Source: JAPPLB01 sp965204095 (lineage in GTDB: Bacteria; Acidobacteriota; Terriglobia; Bryobacterales; UBA6623). From it: 64,000 nt of DNA. The stretch spans positions 3,720,001-3,784,000 of the forward strand of contig OZ241991.1 of assembly GCA_965204095.1 (NCBI GenBank). The letters are read 5' to 3'. This document shows positions 1 through 8,403 of the stretch, one piece after another (position 1 is the stretch's first letter; every line of letters begins with the position of its first letter). The notes under the pieces are model-generated. The model saw only the letters and a list, made by a program, of their open reading frames with translations. It made no database searches and had not been told where the DNA came from. The position numbers and the translations under genes are program-made.

Positions 1-319
1 ACGAGAGCAGCAGCCGCGGCCGCACCGTTTCTCCGGGCGCGGCCACGACGACTTGGGAAACGTTCCGCAACGCGCTATCGAGATGGGCGTGCAGATGGTA
101 GCGGCCTGGCTGCATACCCTCGAACTTGAACTCACCCTGCCGGTCAGTGATCGTCAACGCCCCGGTCTCCAGGAGAATGACGGTCGCCCCCGCGACCGGC
201 TCTCCGGTCTCTCGGAGTACAACCTGGCCCTCGATGGAGGCTGGCTCCTGGCCTTGGACCGCGCACACCGTCAACAGCGCCGCTACAACGGCGCACGCCG
301 CTCTTTTGATTCTTTTCAT
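1..319 (-). CDS. TonB-receptor-like protein, N-terminal part (carboxypeptidase-regulatory-like domain)
   Basis: This gene runs off the left edge, so only its first 106 residues are visible. It starts MKRIKRAACAVVAALL, a basic and hydrophobic signal peptide ending near AVQGQEPA, preceded by a GGAGAA ribosome site. The mature part (IEGQVVLRETGEPVAGATV, then TDRQGEFKFEGMQPGRYHL) has the repeat pattern of a carboxypeptidase-regulatory-like beta-sandwich. This domain usually heads TonB-dependent outer-membrane receptors in Acidobacteriota and Bacteroidota. The upstream MerC and DUF2946-like genes on the same strand make a metal-uptake receptor likely. Without the rest of the gene, another exported protein with this domain cannot be excluded. 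Confidence 0.75.
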   Translation of the reverse strand, partial: MKRIKRAACAVVAALLTVCAVQGQEPASIEGQVVLRETGEPVAGATVILLETGALTITDRQGEFKFEGMQPGRYHLHAHLDSALRNVSQVVVAAPGETVRPRLLLS

Positions 320-383
320 CGGAATTCTCCTCTTCACTCGCTCACAATGCTGTTGGCGGCGCACGCTATTGCGAGGCCGCCAG

Positions 384-558
384 CCTGCATTTCTCACCAC
401 CCGACGGTCGAAGCACACGATACGACCGCCAGGACTTCGTTGCGCTTGCTTGCCGTGCTCAACGTACGGTTCAAGTACGCCTGCGCGCGCCAAGCGGCTC
501 GCGCCTCGCCCTGACGGCCCTCTCACGCACCGCCTCGCCGCGTGGTGAGAAAGGCAGA
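384..558. mobile_element. MITE copy A (IS1380-type ends)
   Basis: The element begins CCTGCATTTCTCACCAC and ends with a diverged mirror, GTGGTGAGAAAGGCAGA. Flanks are CCAG on the left and CTAG on the right, so the target duplication has decayed. The interior carries the module containing GTACGGTTCAAGTACG and the CGCGCCAAGCGGCTCGCGCC arm seen in copies D, E and F. It lies between the DUF2946-like gene and the receptor gene on the minus strand, so it would be transcribed within that unit. No reading frame in it looks real. Confidence 0.8.
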
Positions 559-586
559 CTAGATAAGAAACGTGGACGAACGAGAC

Positions 587-847
587 TCAGAGGGGAGGTG
601 CACGCGGCTGACTGGGCCGCAAGGCTGCGAAACGGGCAGCGCGGCGGGGGAGGGTGTCTTTGGAGTGGAACGTTGGAATTGGCGAGACCAGCCGAAGGGC
701 GCTGCAAGCGACCGGCGTCAAACTACCCAGGTGGCAAAGCTCGCAGCAAGCCTCGTCGGAATCCGCGGTTTCGAAAGCGCAGTGGATCTGGGCATAGGTG
801 ATCTGCCACAGCCCCAGCGCCAGCAGCAGTAGTAGAAGTCGACGCAT
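587..847 (-). CDS. DUF2946-like small exported Cys/His protein
   Basis: An 86-residue protein with a very hydrophobic signal sequence (MRRLLLLLLALGLWQITYA). The short mature part holds clustered cysteines (CCELCHLG) and a Pro/Arg-rich tail ending RAPPL. This layout (signal, CxxCH-type motif, PRAPPL tail) is that of the DUF2946-type proteins often found next to TonB receptors and MerC-like membrane proteins, where a metal-binding role is suspected but unproven. The ATG at 847 overlaps the MerC stop as TGATG, implying translational coupling; a GTG one codon earlier is an alternative. The family match is from memory of the pattern, so the function is tentative. Confidence 0.6.
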   Translation of the reverse strand: MRRLLLLLLALGLWQITYAQIHCAFETADSDEACCELCHLGSLTPVACSALRLVSPIPTFHSKDTLPRRAARFAALRPSQPRAPPL

Positions 848-1284
848 CACGCGAACGGCTCCTCGGCTTCACATCGCGCGCAGTGCCGGCAGAGACGGAG
901 GTTGACGAGGTGCGCAGTGGCGAGCAATGCAGCCCCAGAGGCGACAGTCCAAGGCTCCCATCGCTCCCCGACGGGCCCGAGCTTGGCTAGAGCAAGCAAG
1001 CCCGCCCCGACGGCAAACAGGGCGAGGCAGCGTTTGCGCCGGTGTCGTCGCCAGTAGCTGGGTCCAAGGCTCAAGGCCCCTGTCAGGACTGCGGCGGTGA
1101 GCAGCAGCACCTCAGTGGACTCGTCAAGGAGCCAGCCGATGGGCAGACTGGCCGCGAGCCCGATCAGCAGCGGAGTGAAGGTGCAGTGCAATCCGCAGGA
1201 GAGAGACAACACCATGCCGGCGCGATCGATTGTCGCGCCAATCCCATCTCCCCGCTCCCTCAACCGCACAAGTCCCTGCAGCAC
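847..1284 (-). CDS. MerC-domain membrane protein
   Basis: A 145-residue inner-membrane protein with about four hydrophobic segments. It contains the MerC signature around residues 29-33 (LSCGLHCTFTPLL), in which Cys and His/Cys pairs sit in the first membrane helix, and it ends with a Cys-rich tail (LCRHCARC). MerC proteins move Hg(II) in mercury operons. Versions next to TonB receptors, as here, are thought to serve zinc or other metal uptake. The GTG start at 1284 gives an N-terminal extension longer than usual, and an ATG at 1215 would begin just before the signature. The 3' end overlaps the DUF2946-like gene, so the two form one unit. Confidence 0.75.
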   Translation of the reverse strand: MLQGLVRLRERGDGIGATIDRAGMVLSLSCGLHCTFTPLLIGLAASLPIGWLLDESTEVLLLTAAVLTGALSLGPSYWRRHRRKRCLALFAVGAGLLALAKLGPVGERWEPWTVASGAALLATAHLVNLRLCRHCARCEAEEPFA

Positions 1285-1426
1285 TATCCTGCCATGATAC
1301 AGGGTTGGTGCTGGAAAATCGATCTACTTTCCTACGAACGGTCCAATGCATCCGGCAAGCGGCATTGACGAAGGAGCGGGCGACGAGTTCAGACGGGGCG
1401 GTTAGGGCGTGAGACATGAGCGCTTC

Positions 1427-1696
1427 CTAATCGAGGCCTCGAATGAACATCTCGGGGTACTGAACGGCAATCTCGGGATGGATCGCGCGGATGAGATCGG
1501 CCAGCGCCGAATGCAGAAACTGCGTTTTCCGCGGGAAGTAGTCGACGGAAGGGTCGAACTCGGAGACACATCCCTCGCTCAGGTTGACCGTTCCGGCGAA
1601 ACCGGGTTCCGCAGCGGCCCACGACAGACGCGGCGAAGGCACGATCTGCCGGCAACCCAAATCGGCCAGCACTACAGCGACAAGAAGGGCCCGCAC
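1427..1696 (-). pseudogene. collapsed substrate-binding protein of an iron-type ABC transporter
   Basis: An 89-codon frame with a GTG start four bases after the permease stop and a good AGGAGCGAG ribosome site. Its first half has a leader and then SEGCVSEFDPSVDYFPRK, which matches the start of mature iron/siderophore substrate-binding proteins (EGC..FDP..DYFP). This joins directly to ALADLIRAIHPE, which resembles the extreme C terminus of the same proteins (LADLI.ILHPEL). The roughly 270 residues that should lie between are missing, so this looks like an in-frame internal deletion. It may still be translated as a short exported peptide. The family resemblance is recalled, not computed. Confidence 0.5.
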
Positions 1697-1699
1697 CAG

Positions 1700-4219
1700 C
1701 TACTCGCTCCTCAACGTGCGCGCCGGATCGAGACGCGACGCCCGAATCGCAGGCCATACGGATGCCGCCAGACCCGCCGCGACGAGAGCGCCCGTCACAG
1801 CCAAGTAAATGGACCAGTCAAACGCTTCGACATTGATCAACAGATGCGCGATCAGCCGCAGGGCGCCAACCGACAACAGCAGCCCGAGTGCGAGGCCGGA
1901 GACAACGAGTGTCATGCCCTCTTTGAGCACCATCGCGCGCACCTTGACCGGCGCCGCTCCCAGAGCCAGCCGGATGCCGATGTCGTGCGTCCGTTCGGAG
2001 ACGCCGTAGCTCAGTAGCCCATACAAACCCACCACGGCCAGCGACAAAGCCAATGCGGCGAACACCGAGAAGAGCACACCCCAGAGCCGACGCTGCCAGA
2101 GCGCTTCGTCGATCCTCTCCCTCATGCTCTTGATCCAGACGACGGCGGCGTTTGGATCCGCCTTGCCAATCGCCGTGCGGATAGCTTCGGCAGCCGCCGC
2201 TCGATCGAGGCTGGTTCGCAAGACGTAGTAGCCTCCGCCAACCGGCCATTGCGTGAAGGGGTAGTACAGCTCGATTGCGTCGCGTTCGGAGCCGCTTTGT
2301 TTGACGTCGCCGACCACGCCCACCACGCGACAGTAAGGGTTGGCGGGGCCAACTGTATCGCCCCACTGAACCATCCGGCCGATCGGGTCGCGGTCGCCGA
2401 ACAGGGCTTTGGCTCCGACCTCGTTCAGGATCACCACGGGCGCGCCATCACTGCGGTCCGCCGGTTCGAAGAAGCGGCCGGCGAGCAAGGGGATACTCAT
2501 CGTCTGGAAGTAGTCCCACGAAACGTCGGCCCCGGCCACCGGCAGAAGGAACTGCGTGTCCTCTTCCGCGCGTCCCTGCACGCGGAGCCGGCCGTTGCGC
2601 AACTCGCGTCCGGCATAAGGAAGAGAATTGGTGACCGCGGCGCTCCGCATGCCGGGGATCGTCTTGAGGTTGGAGAGGACCCGTTCGTGGTAGGCCGCCA
2701 ACCGGGCGGCGCGCCCGGCGCGATCGGCTCTGGAGAACATGCTGTTGCGGACGTTGGCAACAATCAGATTTTCCGAATCGAATCCGTGATCGGCGCGCTG
2801 CATCTGAAGGAAGGTCTTCATGAGAAGACCCGCTCCCAGCAGCAGCAACAGCGATGCTGCGACCTCCGTGACAACCAGAAGGGACCGGCCGTGCGATCCC
2901 CCGGAGCTGCCCCGTGCGCCGTCCTTGAGCGCATCACTCAAGTTCACCCGCGATCCGACGATCGCCGGCGCACAGCCAAGCGCCAGCCCGGTGAGCAAAG
3001 TAGCGGCAAAGCCGAACGCCAGAACGAGGGGATCGACTTCGATCCGCATCCACATCGGCAAGGAATCCGGCAGCAGCGACTGGAGGACCACCACCGCCGA
3101 CCAAGCGATGCCGGCGCCCACAGCACCACCCACGAGAGCGAGCAGCAGGCTTTCGGCTACAAATCCCTTGGTCAGCTCAAACCGTCCGGCGCCCAGTGCT
3201 GCCTGGATGACATACTGTTTGCGCTGGTTGATGATCCGTGCAAGCAACAAGTTCGTTACGTTGAACAGGCAGACCAAGAGCACCAGCGCGACGCCCCCGG
3301 CCAGCAACAACACATAAGGCCGTACCTCGCCTACCTCGGCGTCCCGTAACGGGACGAGGCGGACCCCGACATCCTGATTGGTCGTGGGAAACTCCCCGGC
3401 AAGCTGCCTCGCGATCGTCGCCATCTCGTCACGAGCTTGCTCAAGAGAGACCTTGGGCGCCAACCGCGCCACGGTGGCGTACCAGCGCTGGTCTCGTTGC
3501 TTGGTTCGATAGCTGTCGAGCCCGAGGGCGTACCAGCTTTCCATCGTCAGCCAAACGGTGGCGCGATCTGGATAGCCGTACCCTCGCGGCATCACGCCGA
3601 TCACTTCGTGTTCGCCGCTAGGCAGGCGAATCAAGCGCCCCAGAATATCCCGCTCGGCGCCGTACCGTGATTGCCAAAGGCCATAGCTCAGCAACGCCTT
3701 GTTGACAGGACCGCCCTTGCGGTCCTCCTCTGGCTTGAACAACCGCCCCAGGAACGGCTGCACGCCTACCGCACGAAGAGCTTCTTGATTGAGTCGTGCG
3801 AGCACGATCGGCTCGGCGGCCCCGTCCCCCTCAATCTGGGAATCGAAGACGGTGTAGCCGCCGACGTTCTCGAGCGTGCGGGAGCGGAGGTTGTACTCCT
3901 CAATGTCGAGCAACGAGCAGTTGCGCTCGGCGCCTTGCTCCCCCACCGCAACAGTGAAGACCCGCACCAGCCGATCGGCGTCTGGATAGGGAAATGGGCG
4001 CAACAGGATCGCGTAGACGAGGCTGAAGATCGCTGTGACCGCGCCGATACCGAGCGCTATCGTGAGGGCCGCGGGAACGGAGAAGGCCGGGGCCCGCAGG
4101 AGCGATCGCCAAGCCAGACTGAAGTGACTCGTCCAGCTTCGGGAAGAAGCCCTCTCGGATCGGTCGGCGAGTCGCCAAGCCATCAAGGTTTCTACCCAGT
4201 AGCGCAGCCAAGCGCTCAC
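1700..4219 (-). CDS. ADOP-type ABC transporter permease (MacB/FtsX fold, duplicated)
   Basis: An 839-residue inner-membrane protein with two FtsX/MacB permease units in tandem. Each unit has one N-terminal helix, a large periplasmic domain, and three C-terminal helices. The first unit starts near residue 37 (SLAWRSLLRAPAFSVPAALTIALGIGA). The end of the second unit carries the typical LYGLLSYGVSERTHDIGIRLALGA and ARTLRSE motifs. This is the acidobacterial duplicated orphan permease family, usually found without an adjacent ATPase and presumed to act in MacB-like efflux or lipoprotein-type export. The GTG start overlaps a small upstream frame by four bases. The usual N-terminal 'duplicated-permease' helix pair is replaced here by about 35 atypical residues, so the true start may differ. 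Confidence 0.85.
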   Translation of the reverse strand: MSAWLRYWVETLMAWRLADRSERASSRSWTSHFSLAWRSLLRAPAFSVPAALTIALGIGAVTAIFSLVYAILLRPFPYPDADRLVRVFTVAVGEQGAERNCSLLDIEEYNLRSRTLENVGGYTVFDSQIEGDGAAEPIVLARLNQEALRAVGVQPFLGRLFKPEEDRKGGPVNKALLSYGLWQSRYGAERDILGRLIRLPSGEHEVIGVMPRGYGYPDRATVWLTMESWYALGLDSYRTKQRDQRWYATVARLAPKVSLEQARDEMATIARQLAGEFPTTNQDVGVRLVPLRDAEVGEVRPYVLLLAGGVALVLLVCLFNVTNLLLARIINQRKQYVIQAALGAGRFELTKGFVAESLLLALVGGAVGAGIAWSAVVVLQSLLPDSLPMWMRIEVDPLVLAFGFAATLLTGLALGCAPAIVGSRVNLSDALKDGARGSSGGSHGRSLLVVTEVAASLLLLLGAGLLMKTFLQMQRADHGFDSENLIVANVRNSMFSRADRAGRAARLAAYHERVLSNLKTIPGMRSAAVTNSLPYAGRELRNGRLRVQGRAEEDTQFLLPVAGADVSWDYFQTMSIPLLAGRFFEPADRSDGAPVVILNEVGAKALFGDRDPIGRMVQWGDTVGPANPYCRVVGVVGDVKQSGSERDAIELYYPFTQWPVGGGYYVLRTSLDRAAAAEAIRTAIGKADPNAAVVWIKSMRERIDEALWQRRLWGVLFSVFAALALSLAVVGLYGLLSYGVSERTHDIGIRLALGAAPVKVRAMVLKEGMTLVVSGLALGLLLSVGALRLIAHLLINVEAFDWSIYLAVTGALVAAGLAASVWPAIRASRLDPARTLRSE

Positions 4220-4401
4220 GTGTCGGTCGCCGGCGCGCAGTCTCTGCGAGTAGTCTTCCCGCAGATCGCTGGATACACCTCCAGCCCGTAGGCGGCTGCA
4301 TACGGCGTGTACAGCCGAGCGTTGGCAAATCGCGCGAGGCCACGCGCGCCGCGGGCCGCGAACAGCACAAGGCCGCAGAGACCGAGGATCAGCCAGCCCA
4401 T
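4216..4401 (-). CDS. possible small membrane protein upstream of the permease
   Basis: A 61-codon frame starting MGWLILGLCGLVLFAARGARG, with one likely membrane segment and a basic C-terminal half. It ends in a GTGA overlap with the permease start, which would allow translational coupling. No family is recognised and no clear ribosome site is seen, so it may instead be the non-coding leader of the permease. Confidence 0.3.
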   Translation of the reverse strand: MGWLILGLCGLVLFAARGARGLARFANARLYTPYAAAYGLEVYPAICGKTTRRDCAPATDT

Positions 4402-4499
4402 TGCGATACCAGCCAGCCTAGGTCCGGGTGAGCGAGTTCAATAGAATTTTCCTGCAGGCGGGTGAGAAACTCACATGAGTGGACACTTCGAGGGGTTAA

Positions 4500-4693
4500 C
4501 CTGCATTTCTCACCACCCGACGGTCGAAGCACACGATAAAGGCCGTGATTCGTGTCTCGTGATTCGTGAAAAACCTCTTCAAGGCCGTGTTGCGCGCGCC
4601 AAGCGGCTCGCGCCTTTTTCCTCCGCCCGGCTTGCGCCTAGTCCTGACGGCCCTCTCACCCACTTCGCCTCGCCGCGTGGTGAGAAATGCAGG
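4500..4693. mobile_element. MITE copy B, perfect ends and TTAA duplication
   Basis: Both ends are perfect: CCTGCATTTCTCACCAC on the left and its exact complement on the right, flanked by TTAA on each side. This is the cleanest case of a 4-bp target duplication in the family. The interior holds the heptamer array (GTGATTCGTGTCTCGTGATTCGT, the reverse of ACGAATC-type units, at about 4550-4570) and the CGCGCCAAGCGGCTCGCGCC arm. Confidence 0.9.
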
Positions 4694-4959
4694 TTAACGG
4701 CGGACAACAACGTGAGAGGCAAATCGCCGCTCGCTCTGGCAAGCCACCCTGCGCCGCCAGGGGCCGACTGCTTGTGTTCCGTTCGCGGTTGGCCCCGATC
4801 GTGGACTTTATACGTTCACCCTGTGAAGCAACTTCCCCCGAGGCCAGGGTAGCCGAACCCACTCCGATTCCCGTCACCGTGCACAGGAGCTATCCGGGCT
4901 CCCTCAGCGTGACCACACGGGCAGCTGGATCCCGTTCTATCGGCGAAGTAGTGATCCAG

Positions 4960-5131
4960 CCCGCCTTTCTCACCACTCGACGGCCGAAGCACGCGAAAAA
5001 AGGCCGTGATTCGTGACTCGTGAAAAACCTTAGAGGCCATGTTGCACATGCCTTTTTGCTCCGCCCGGCTCGCGCCTCGTCCTGGCGGCCCTCTCACGCA
5101 CTGCACCTCGCCACATGGTGAGAAAAGCAGG
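4960..5131. mobile_element. MITE copy C
   Basis: The ends are diverged (CCCGCCTTTCTCACCAC on the left, ATGGTGAGAAAAGCAGG on the right) and the flanks are CCAG and CTAA. The interior is the short heptamer form with GTGATTCGTGACTCGTG. It ends nine bases beyond the stop of the LytTR regulator gene, so it forms the 3' flank of that transcript. Confidence 0.8.
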
Positions 5132-5139
5132 CTAAAGGA

Positions 5140-5898
5140 TCACCGCAAGAGGCTGCGGACGACAGGCGCCTGCCGCTTGCTGACGGTGAATTCGAGACCG
5201 TTGGCCAGTGTGAGGAGCCATCGCTGACTGCTCAGCGCGCCCAACTTGCGGATCTTATCGGTATTGAGGAGAACGCTGCGATGGACGCGTTGGAATTGCG
5301 TGCCAGCGAGGCGGTCTTCCAACGCTTGCAATGTCTGGGTCGCCATGAACTTCTTGTCAGCGGTGAGAACCCACACGATTTCACCGTCCGCTTGAAAGGC
5401 GTAGACCTCGTCCAGGTCGAGCAAGTGGAAGTGATGGCCTTGCCGCCCGACGATCTTCGGCCTGCGTTGAGGCCTTTCGCTATCGGCTGCGTTGACCGCC
5501 TTAGCGACCCGCTCCGCGCTTTCAAGCGGACGCCGACGGGCCTCGCGTGCGCGGTCGAGCGCGGCACGAAGGCGTTCCTGGCTGATCGGCTTGAGAAGGT
5601 AGTCGACCGCTCCGACTTCGAAGGCTCGCAGCGCATGCTCGCTGTAGGCAGTCACAAAAATGATCGCGGGAAGCGCTCCCTCGATGCTGCGCACGACCTC
5701 GAAGCCGTCTTTCACCGGCATCTGAACATCGAGCAGAACGAGATCCGGCGCAAGCTTCTCGATTTGGAGAACCGCGGCCTCGCCGTTCTCCGCCTCACCA
5801 ACCAGCTCGACGTCCTCGGCCTCGGCCAACTCTTCCGCCAAGACCTTCCGCGCCATCGGCTCGTCATCAACGATGATCGTGCGCAGGGCTTTTCGCAT
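5140..5898 (-). CDS. LytTR-family response regulator
   Basis: A 252-residue cytoplasmic regulator. Residues 6-125 are a receiver domain with the acidic pair DDE at 11-13, the phosphoacceptor D57 in LVLLDVQMP, the threonine in FVTAYSE and the lysine in LLKPIS. Residues about 148-252 are a LytTR DNA-binding domain (VGRQGHHFHLLDLDEVYAFQ ... FQRVHRSVLLNTDKI). Such proteins bind short direct repeats upstream of target genes. It is divergent from the LytS-type kinase at 6305, which is its likely partner, with MITE copy D between the two starts. The target genes cannot be told from this window. Confidence 0.92.
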   Translation of the reverse strand: MRKALRTIIVDDEPMARKVLAEELAEAEDVELVGEAENGEAAVLQIEKLAPDLVLLDVQMPVKDGFEVVRSIEGALPAIIFVTAYSEHALRAFEVGAVDYLLKPISQERLRAALDRAREARRRPLESAERVAKAVNAADSERPQRRPKIVGRQGHHFHLLDLDEVYAFQADGEIVWVLTADKKFMATQTLQALEDRLAGTQFQRVHRSVLLNTDKIRKLGALSSQRWLLTLANGLEFTVSKRQAPVVRSLLR

Positions 5899-6074
5899 CA
5901 GCGTGTCGTTTTCATCTTTTAACGCGAAACGTTTGTTTCAGCCAGAGTGTTCCCACAAACGGGTCGATCCGCTCAATGAACGGGATTGATATCAGCATAA
6001 GCGGGCGTCGGATTGAACCGGCGTGGGTCCATCTTCACCCGGTCTCGGTTTGCGCTCGCAAAACCCAGTGGTAA

Positions 6075-6275
6075 CCTGCATGTTTCACCACCCGACGGTC
6101 GAAGCACACGATACGAACGCCAGGACTTCGTTGCGCTTGCTTGCCATGCTCAACGCACGGTTCAAGTACGCCTGCGCGCGCCAAGCGGCTCGCGCCTTTT
6201 TCCTCCGCCCGGCTTGCGCCTAGTCCTGACGGCCCTCTCACCCACTTCGCCTCGCCGCGTGGTGAGAAATGCAGG
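6075..6275. mobile_element. MITE copy D in the lytTR/lytS divergent promoter region
   Basis: Left end CCTGCATGTTTCACCAC, right end GTGGTGAGAAATGCAGG, flanks GTAA and TTAA. The interior is nearly the same as copy A (module with ACGGTTCAAGTACGCC plus the CGCGCCAAGCGGCTCGCGCC arm). It fills most of the space between two divergent regulatory genes and ends 29 bases before the kinase start, so it must be part of the kinase leader or promoter. Confidence 0.88.
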
Positions 6276-6304
6276 TTAATCGAGTGTAAGAGAGCCTTCG
6301 CGCC

Positions 6305-8167
6305 GTGGATGTCACCACCTATCTCCCGACTCTGGTCAACGCGCTTGGACACTTGGGGGGAATCACCGCTTTCGGAGCATTCCTTTTTCTGCTGCGGCGA
6401 AGCGTCCGCACCGGCTCGCGCGCCGAGACCGGGTTGCCAGCCGCGGCCGCGGGCCTGGCCGTTTGCTGGAATGCCGGTTCGCTCGCAGTCTTGTTCTCTT
6501 CGCCGGGCAGCGGAGCAAGCCAAATCCTGGCTTCGCTCAGCTTTGCGGTACTGAGCTTGCTGCCGTGCGTGCTGCTTCATCTGGCACTCGGGACGGAGTA
6601 CCGCTGGCTGCGTCACGGCGGGTACGCGGTCGGCGGCGTCGCATCCCTCAGCCATCTCTCGGAGGCGTTCGACTTCCCGATGGCGTCGCACGAGGTCGGT
6701 GTCGGGCTCATCACCTACGGCTTCGGAGCGCTCGCCATTGTCGCGGCGGTATTGCTTTCGCGTGGCCGGGCCGACCATCGCGCGGCCGGCATGAGGGCCT
6801 TCGCGGCGATATCGTTGTTCCTGCTCGCCGCTTCGTTCGTGCATTTCGGTGCCGAGCACGGCCCGGGGTCCTGGGCGCACGAGCTGCTTTTTCATCACGC
6901 CGGCATACCCCTCGCCCTATTCGTACTACTGCAGGACTACCGTTTCCTGCTGCTTGACGTTTTCATCCGCCTGCTAGGCGCCTTCTTGCTGGCAGCACTC
7001 TTTGCCGCCGCCTTGCTCGTGCTCGGGGGCCAACTCGGTTTGTTCGAACCCCGCGAAACGGGCGCCCTCAGCGTGGCGGTGTTCCTCATCCTGGCGAGTG
7101 TCGCGATCGTCGCCTACCCTCTTGTGCGCGACCGGCTGCGCGTCTGGGTGCAAGGTGCTCTCTTCCGGCGCGGCAATGTAGAAGACGTTGTCGTAAGCCT
7201 GCGCTCTCAGCAGCCGGATGACGAGAACGAACTCCTCAATGAAGCCTCGAAACGAATCGCGCGATTCGTCTCCGCCAAGCGCTGGCGGCTTCTTGACGAG
7301 AAAGGATCCGCTTACGGGACGAAAGTAGAAATCCTTTCGACGCGAGCTTTCGATCGCACGACGAATGACAAGTACCGCTGGGCGGAGGTTGTCGTACCTT
7401 TTCGATTCGCGCGAGACGAGACGCGGACGCTCTTGCTCGGACCTCGCCAAGGCGGCCGGAGGTACCTGAGCGAAGATCTTGCCGACCTCGACCTGCTCGC
7501 GGCGGAAGTCGCAGGACAGGTCGAGCGGCTTCGTCAGGAGCGACAGCACCGCTTGCTGGCCGAAGCGGAGCTGGAGACGCTGCGTGCACAGATCAACCCG
7601 CACTTCCTGTTCAACGCGCTCAATGCTCTCTACGGCGTCATTCCGCGCGCCGCCGCCAACGCCCGCGAAACACTGCTCAATCTCGCCGATATCTTCCGTT
7701 ATGCCCTCGGGGGCAAGCGGCAGTTCGTTTCCCTGGAAGAAGAGCTCAGGATCGTCGAGGCCTACTTGCAGATCGAGCGACTGCGCCTTGGCGACCGGCT
7801 GTCTATCCGAATCGAGCTTGATGACGATGCTCGACCGCTACAGGTGCCTGCGCTGTCGATCCAGCCGCTTGTGGAGAATGCGGTGAAGCATGGTGTGAGC
7901 GCCAAGCCCGAGGGTGGGGAGGTGCGGGTCCACGCTTCGCTTGCGAAAGGCCACTTGTCGGTTGAAGTGGCCGACGATGGCGCTGGTTTCGATCCGTGGG
8001 CCGTCGATTCCGCCGGGAACGGACTTGCCAACGTGCGGCGCCGGCTGCACCTCTGCTACGGCGACCAAGCGGACTTTGCGATTGATTCTTCTGCGCGTGG
8101 TACGCGTGTACGTTTTACCGTCGGTGTCGAACGCCGGCATCCAACTCGCAGCGCGGTCGTATCCTGA
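6305..8167 (+). CDS. LytS-type sensor histidine kinase
   Basis: A 620-residue membrane kinase with a GTG start. Residues 1 to about 270 hold seven or eight hydrophobic helices. A short linker follows, then a GAF-like segment (about 295-410), a coiled stretch (RLRQERQHRLLAEAELETLRA) and the His_kinase domain with phosphoacceptor H433 in INPHFLFNALN. The ATPase part shows the N box (PLVENAVKHG) and G box (VADDGAGF). This is the typical arrangement of LytS/YehU kinases that pair with LytTR regulators, here the divergent gene ending at 5140. The long N-terminal membrane array suggests sensing of a membrane or small-molecule signal, but the ligand is unknown. Confidence 0.9.
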   Translation: MDVTTYLPTLVNALGHLGGITAFGAFLFLLRRSVRTGSRAETGLPAAAAGLAVCWNAGSLAVLFSSPGSGASQILASLSFAVLSLLPCVLLHLALGTEYRWLRHGGYAVGGVASLSHLSEAFDFPMASHEVGVGLITYGFGALAIVAAVLLSRGRADHRAAGMRAFAAISLFLLAASFVHFGAEHGPGSWAHELLFHHAGIPLALFVLLQDYRFLLLDVFIRLLGAFLLAALFAAALLVLGGQLGLFEPRETGALSVAVFLILASVAIVAYPLVRDRLRVWVQGALFRRGNVEDVVVSLRSQQPDDENELLNEASKRIARFVSAKRWRLLDEKGSAYGTKVEILSTRAFDRTTNDKYRWAEVVVPFRFARDETRTLLLGPRQGGRRYLSEDLADLDLLAAEVAGQVERLRQERQHRLLAEAELETLRAQINPHFLFNALNALYGVIPRAAANARETLLNLADIFRYALGGKRQFVSLEEELRIVEAYLQIERLRLGDRLSIRIELDDDARPLQVPALSIQPLVENAVKHGVSAKPEGGEVRVHASLAKGHLSVEVADDGAGFDPWAVDSAGNGLANVRRRLHLCYGDQADFAIDSSARGTRVRFTVGVERRHPTRSAVVS

Positions 8168-8217
8168 ATGACCCGCTTCCACCCCGAGCCCTCGTGCCCA
8201 ATCCGAGACTCCTCCCG

Positions 8218-8403
8218 GTGCAGAATCTCCGCCAGGATCTCCACTCGTCTATCCCTGTGAGGAGGCGTTCGCGGCGGTGTATCAGGCGTAGATCACCCGC
8301 TCAGACCCTCACCCCTACTCGCTCGCGGCGGAGGATTCCGAGCTTCAGCCCCTCTTACGGCACTGCTCAACCCCATCGCACGGCTGCTGGTGAGAACAGT
8401 CGG
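8218..8403 (-). repeat. relic of the 3' end of an IS1380-type element
   Basis: The sequence CCTGTGAGGAGGCGTTCGCG (about 8257-8276) matches the codons for the YPYEEAFAAVY end of the transposase at 20548. It is followed by GGAGGATTCCGAGCTTCAG and then the end repeat CTGGTGAGAACAGTCGG, in the same order as the 3' flank of the intact element. About 150 bases of that flank are missing. The relic ends in CTAA, which contains the stop codon of the aldo/keto reductase gene. Confidence 0.7.

Larger units (their letters stand above)
4402..5139. other. gene-free stretch holding two MITE copies
   Basis: There is no convincing gene between the permease leader and the response-regulator stop. The stretch contains MITE copies B and C, separated by about 260 bases of unique sequence (4698-4955) with no recognisable coding, tRNA or riboswitch pattern. 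Open frames that cross the elements are artefacts of the GC-rich repeats. Confidence 0.7.

Noticed and set aside
2249..3349. Long plus-strand frame opposite the ADOP permease
   Set aside because: It is a shadow of the permease in GC-rich DNA, with no domain and arginine/proline-rich composition.
4698..4955. Unique DNA between MITE copies B and C as a riboswitch or small RNA
   Set aside because: No recognisable conserved core or terminator was found on either strand.
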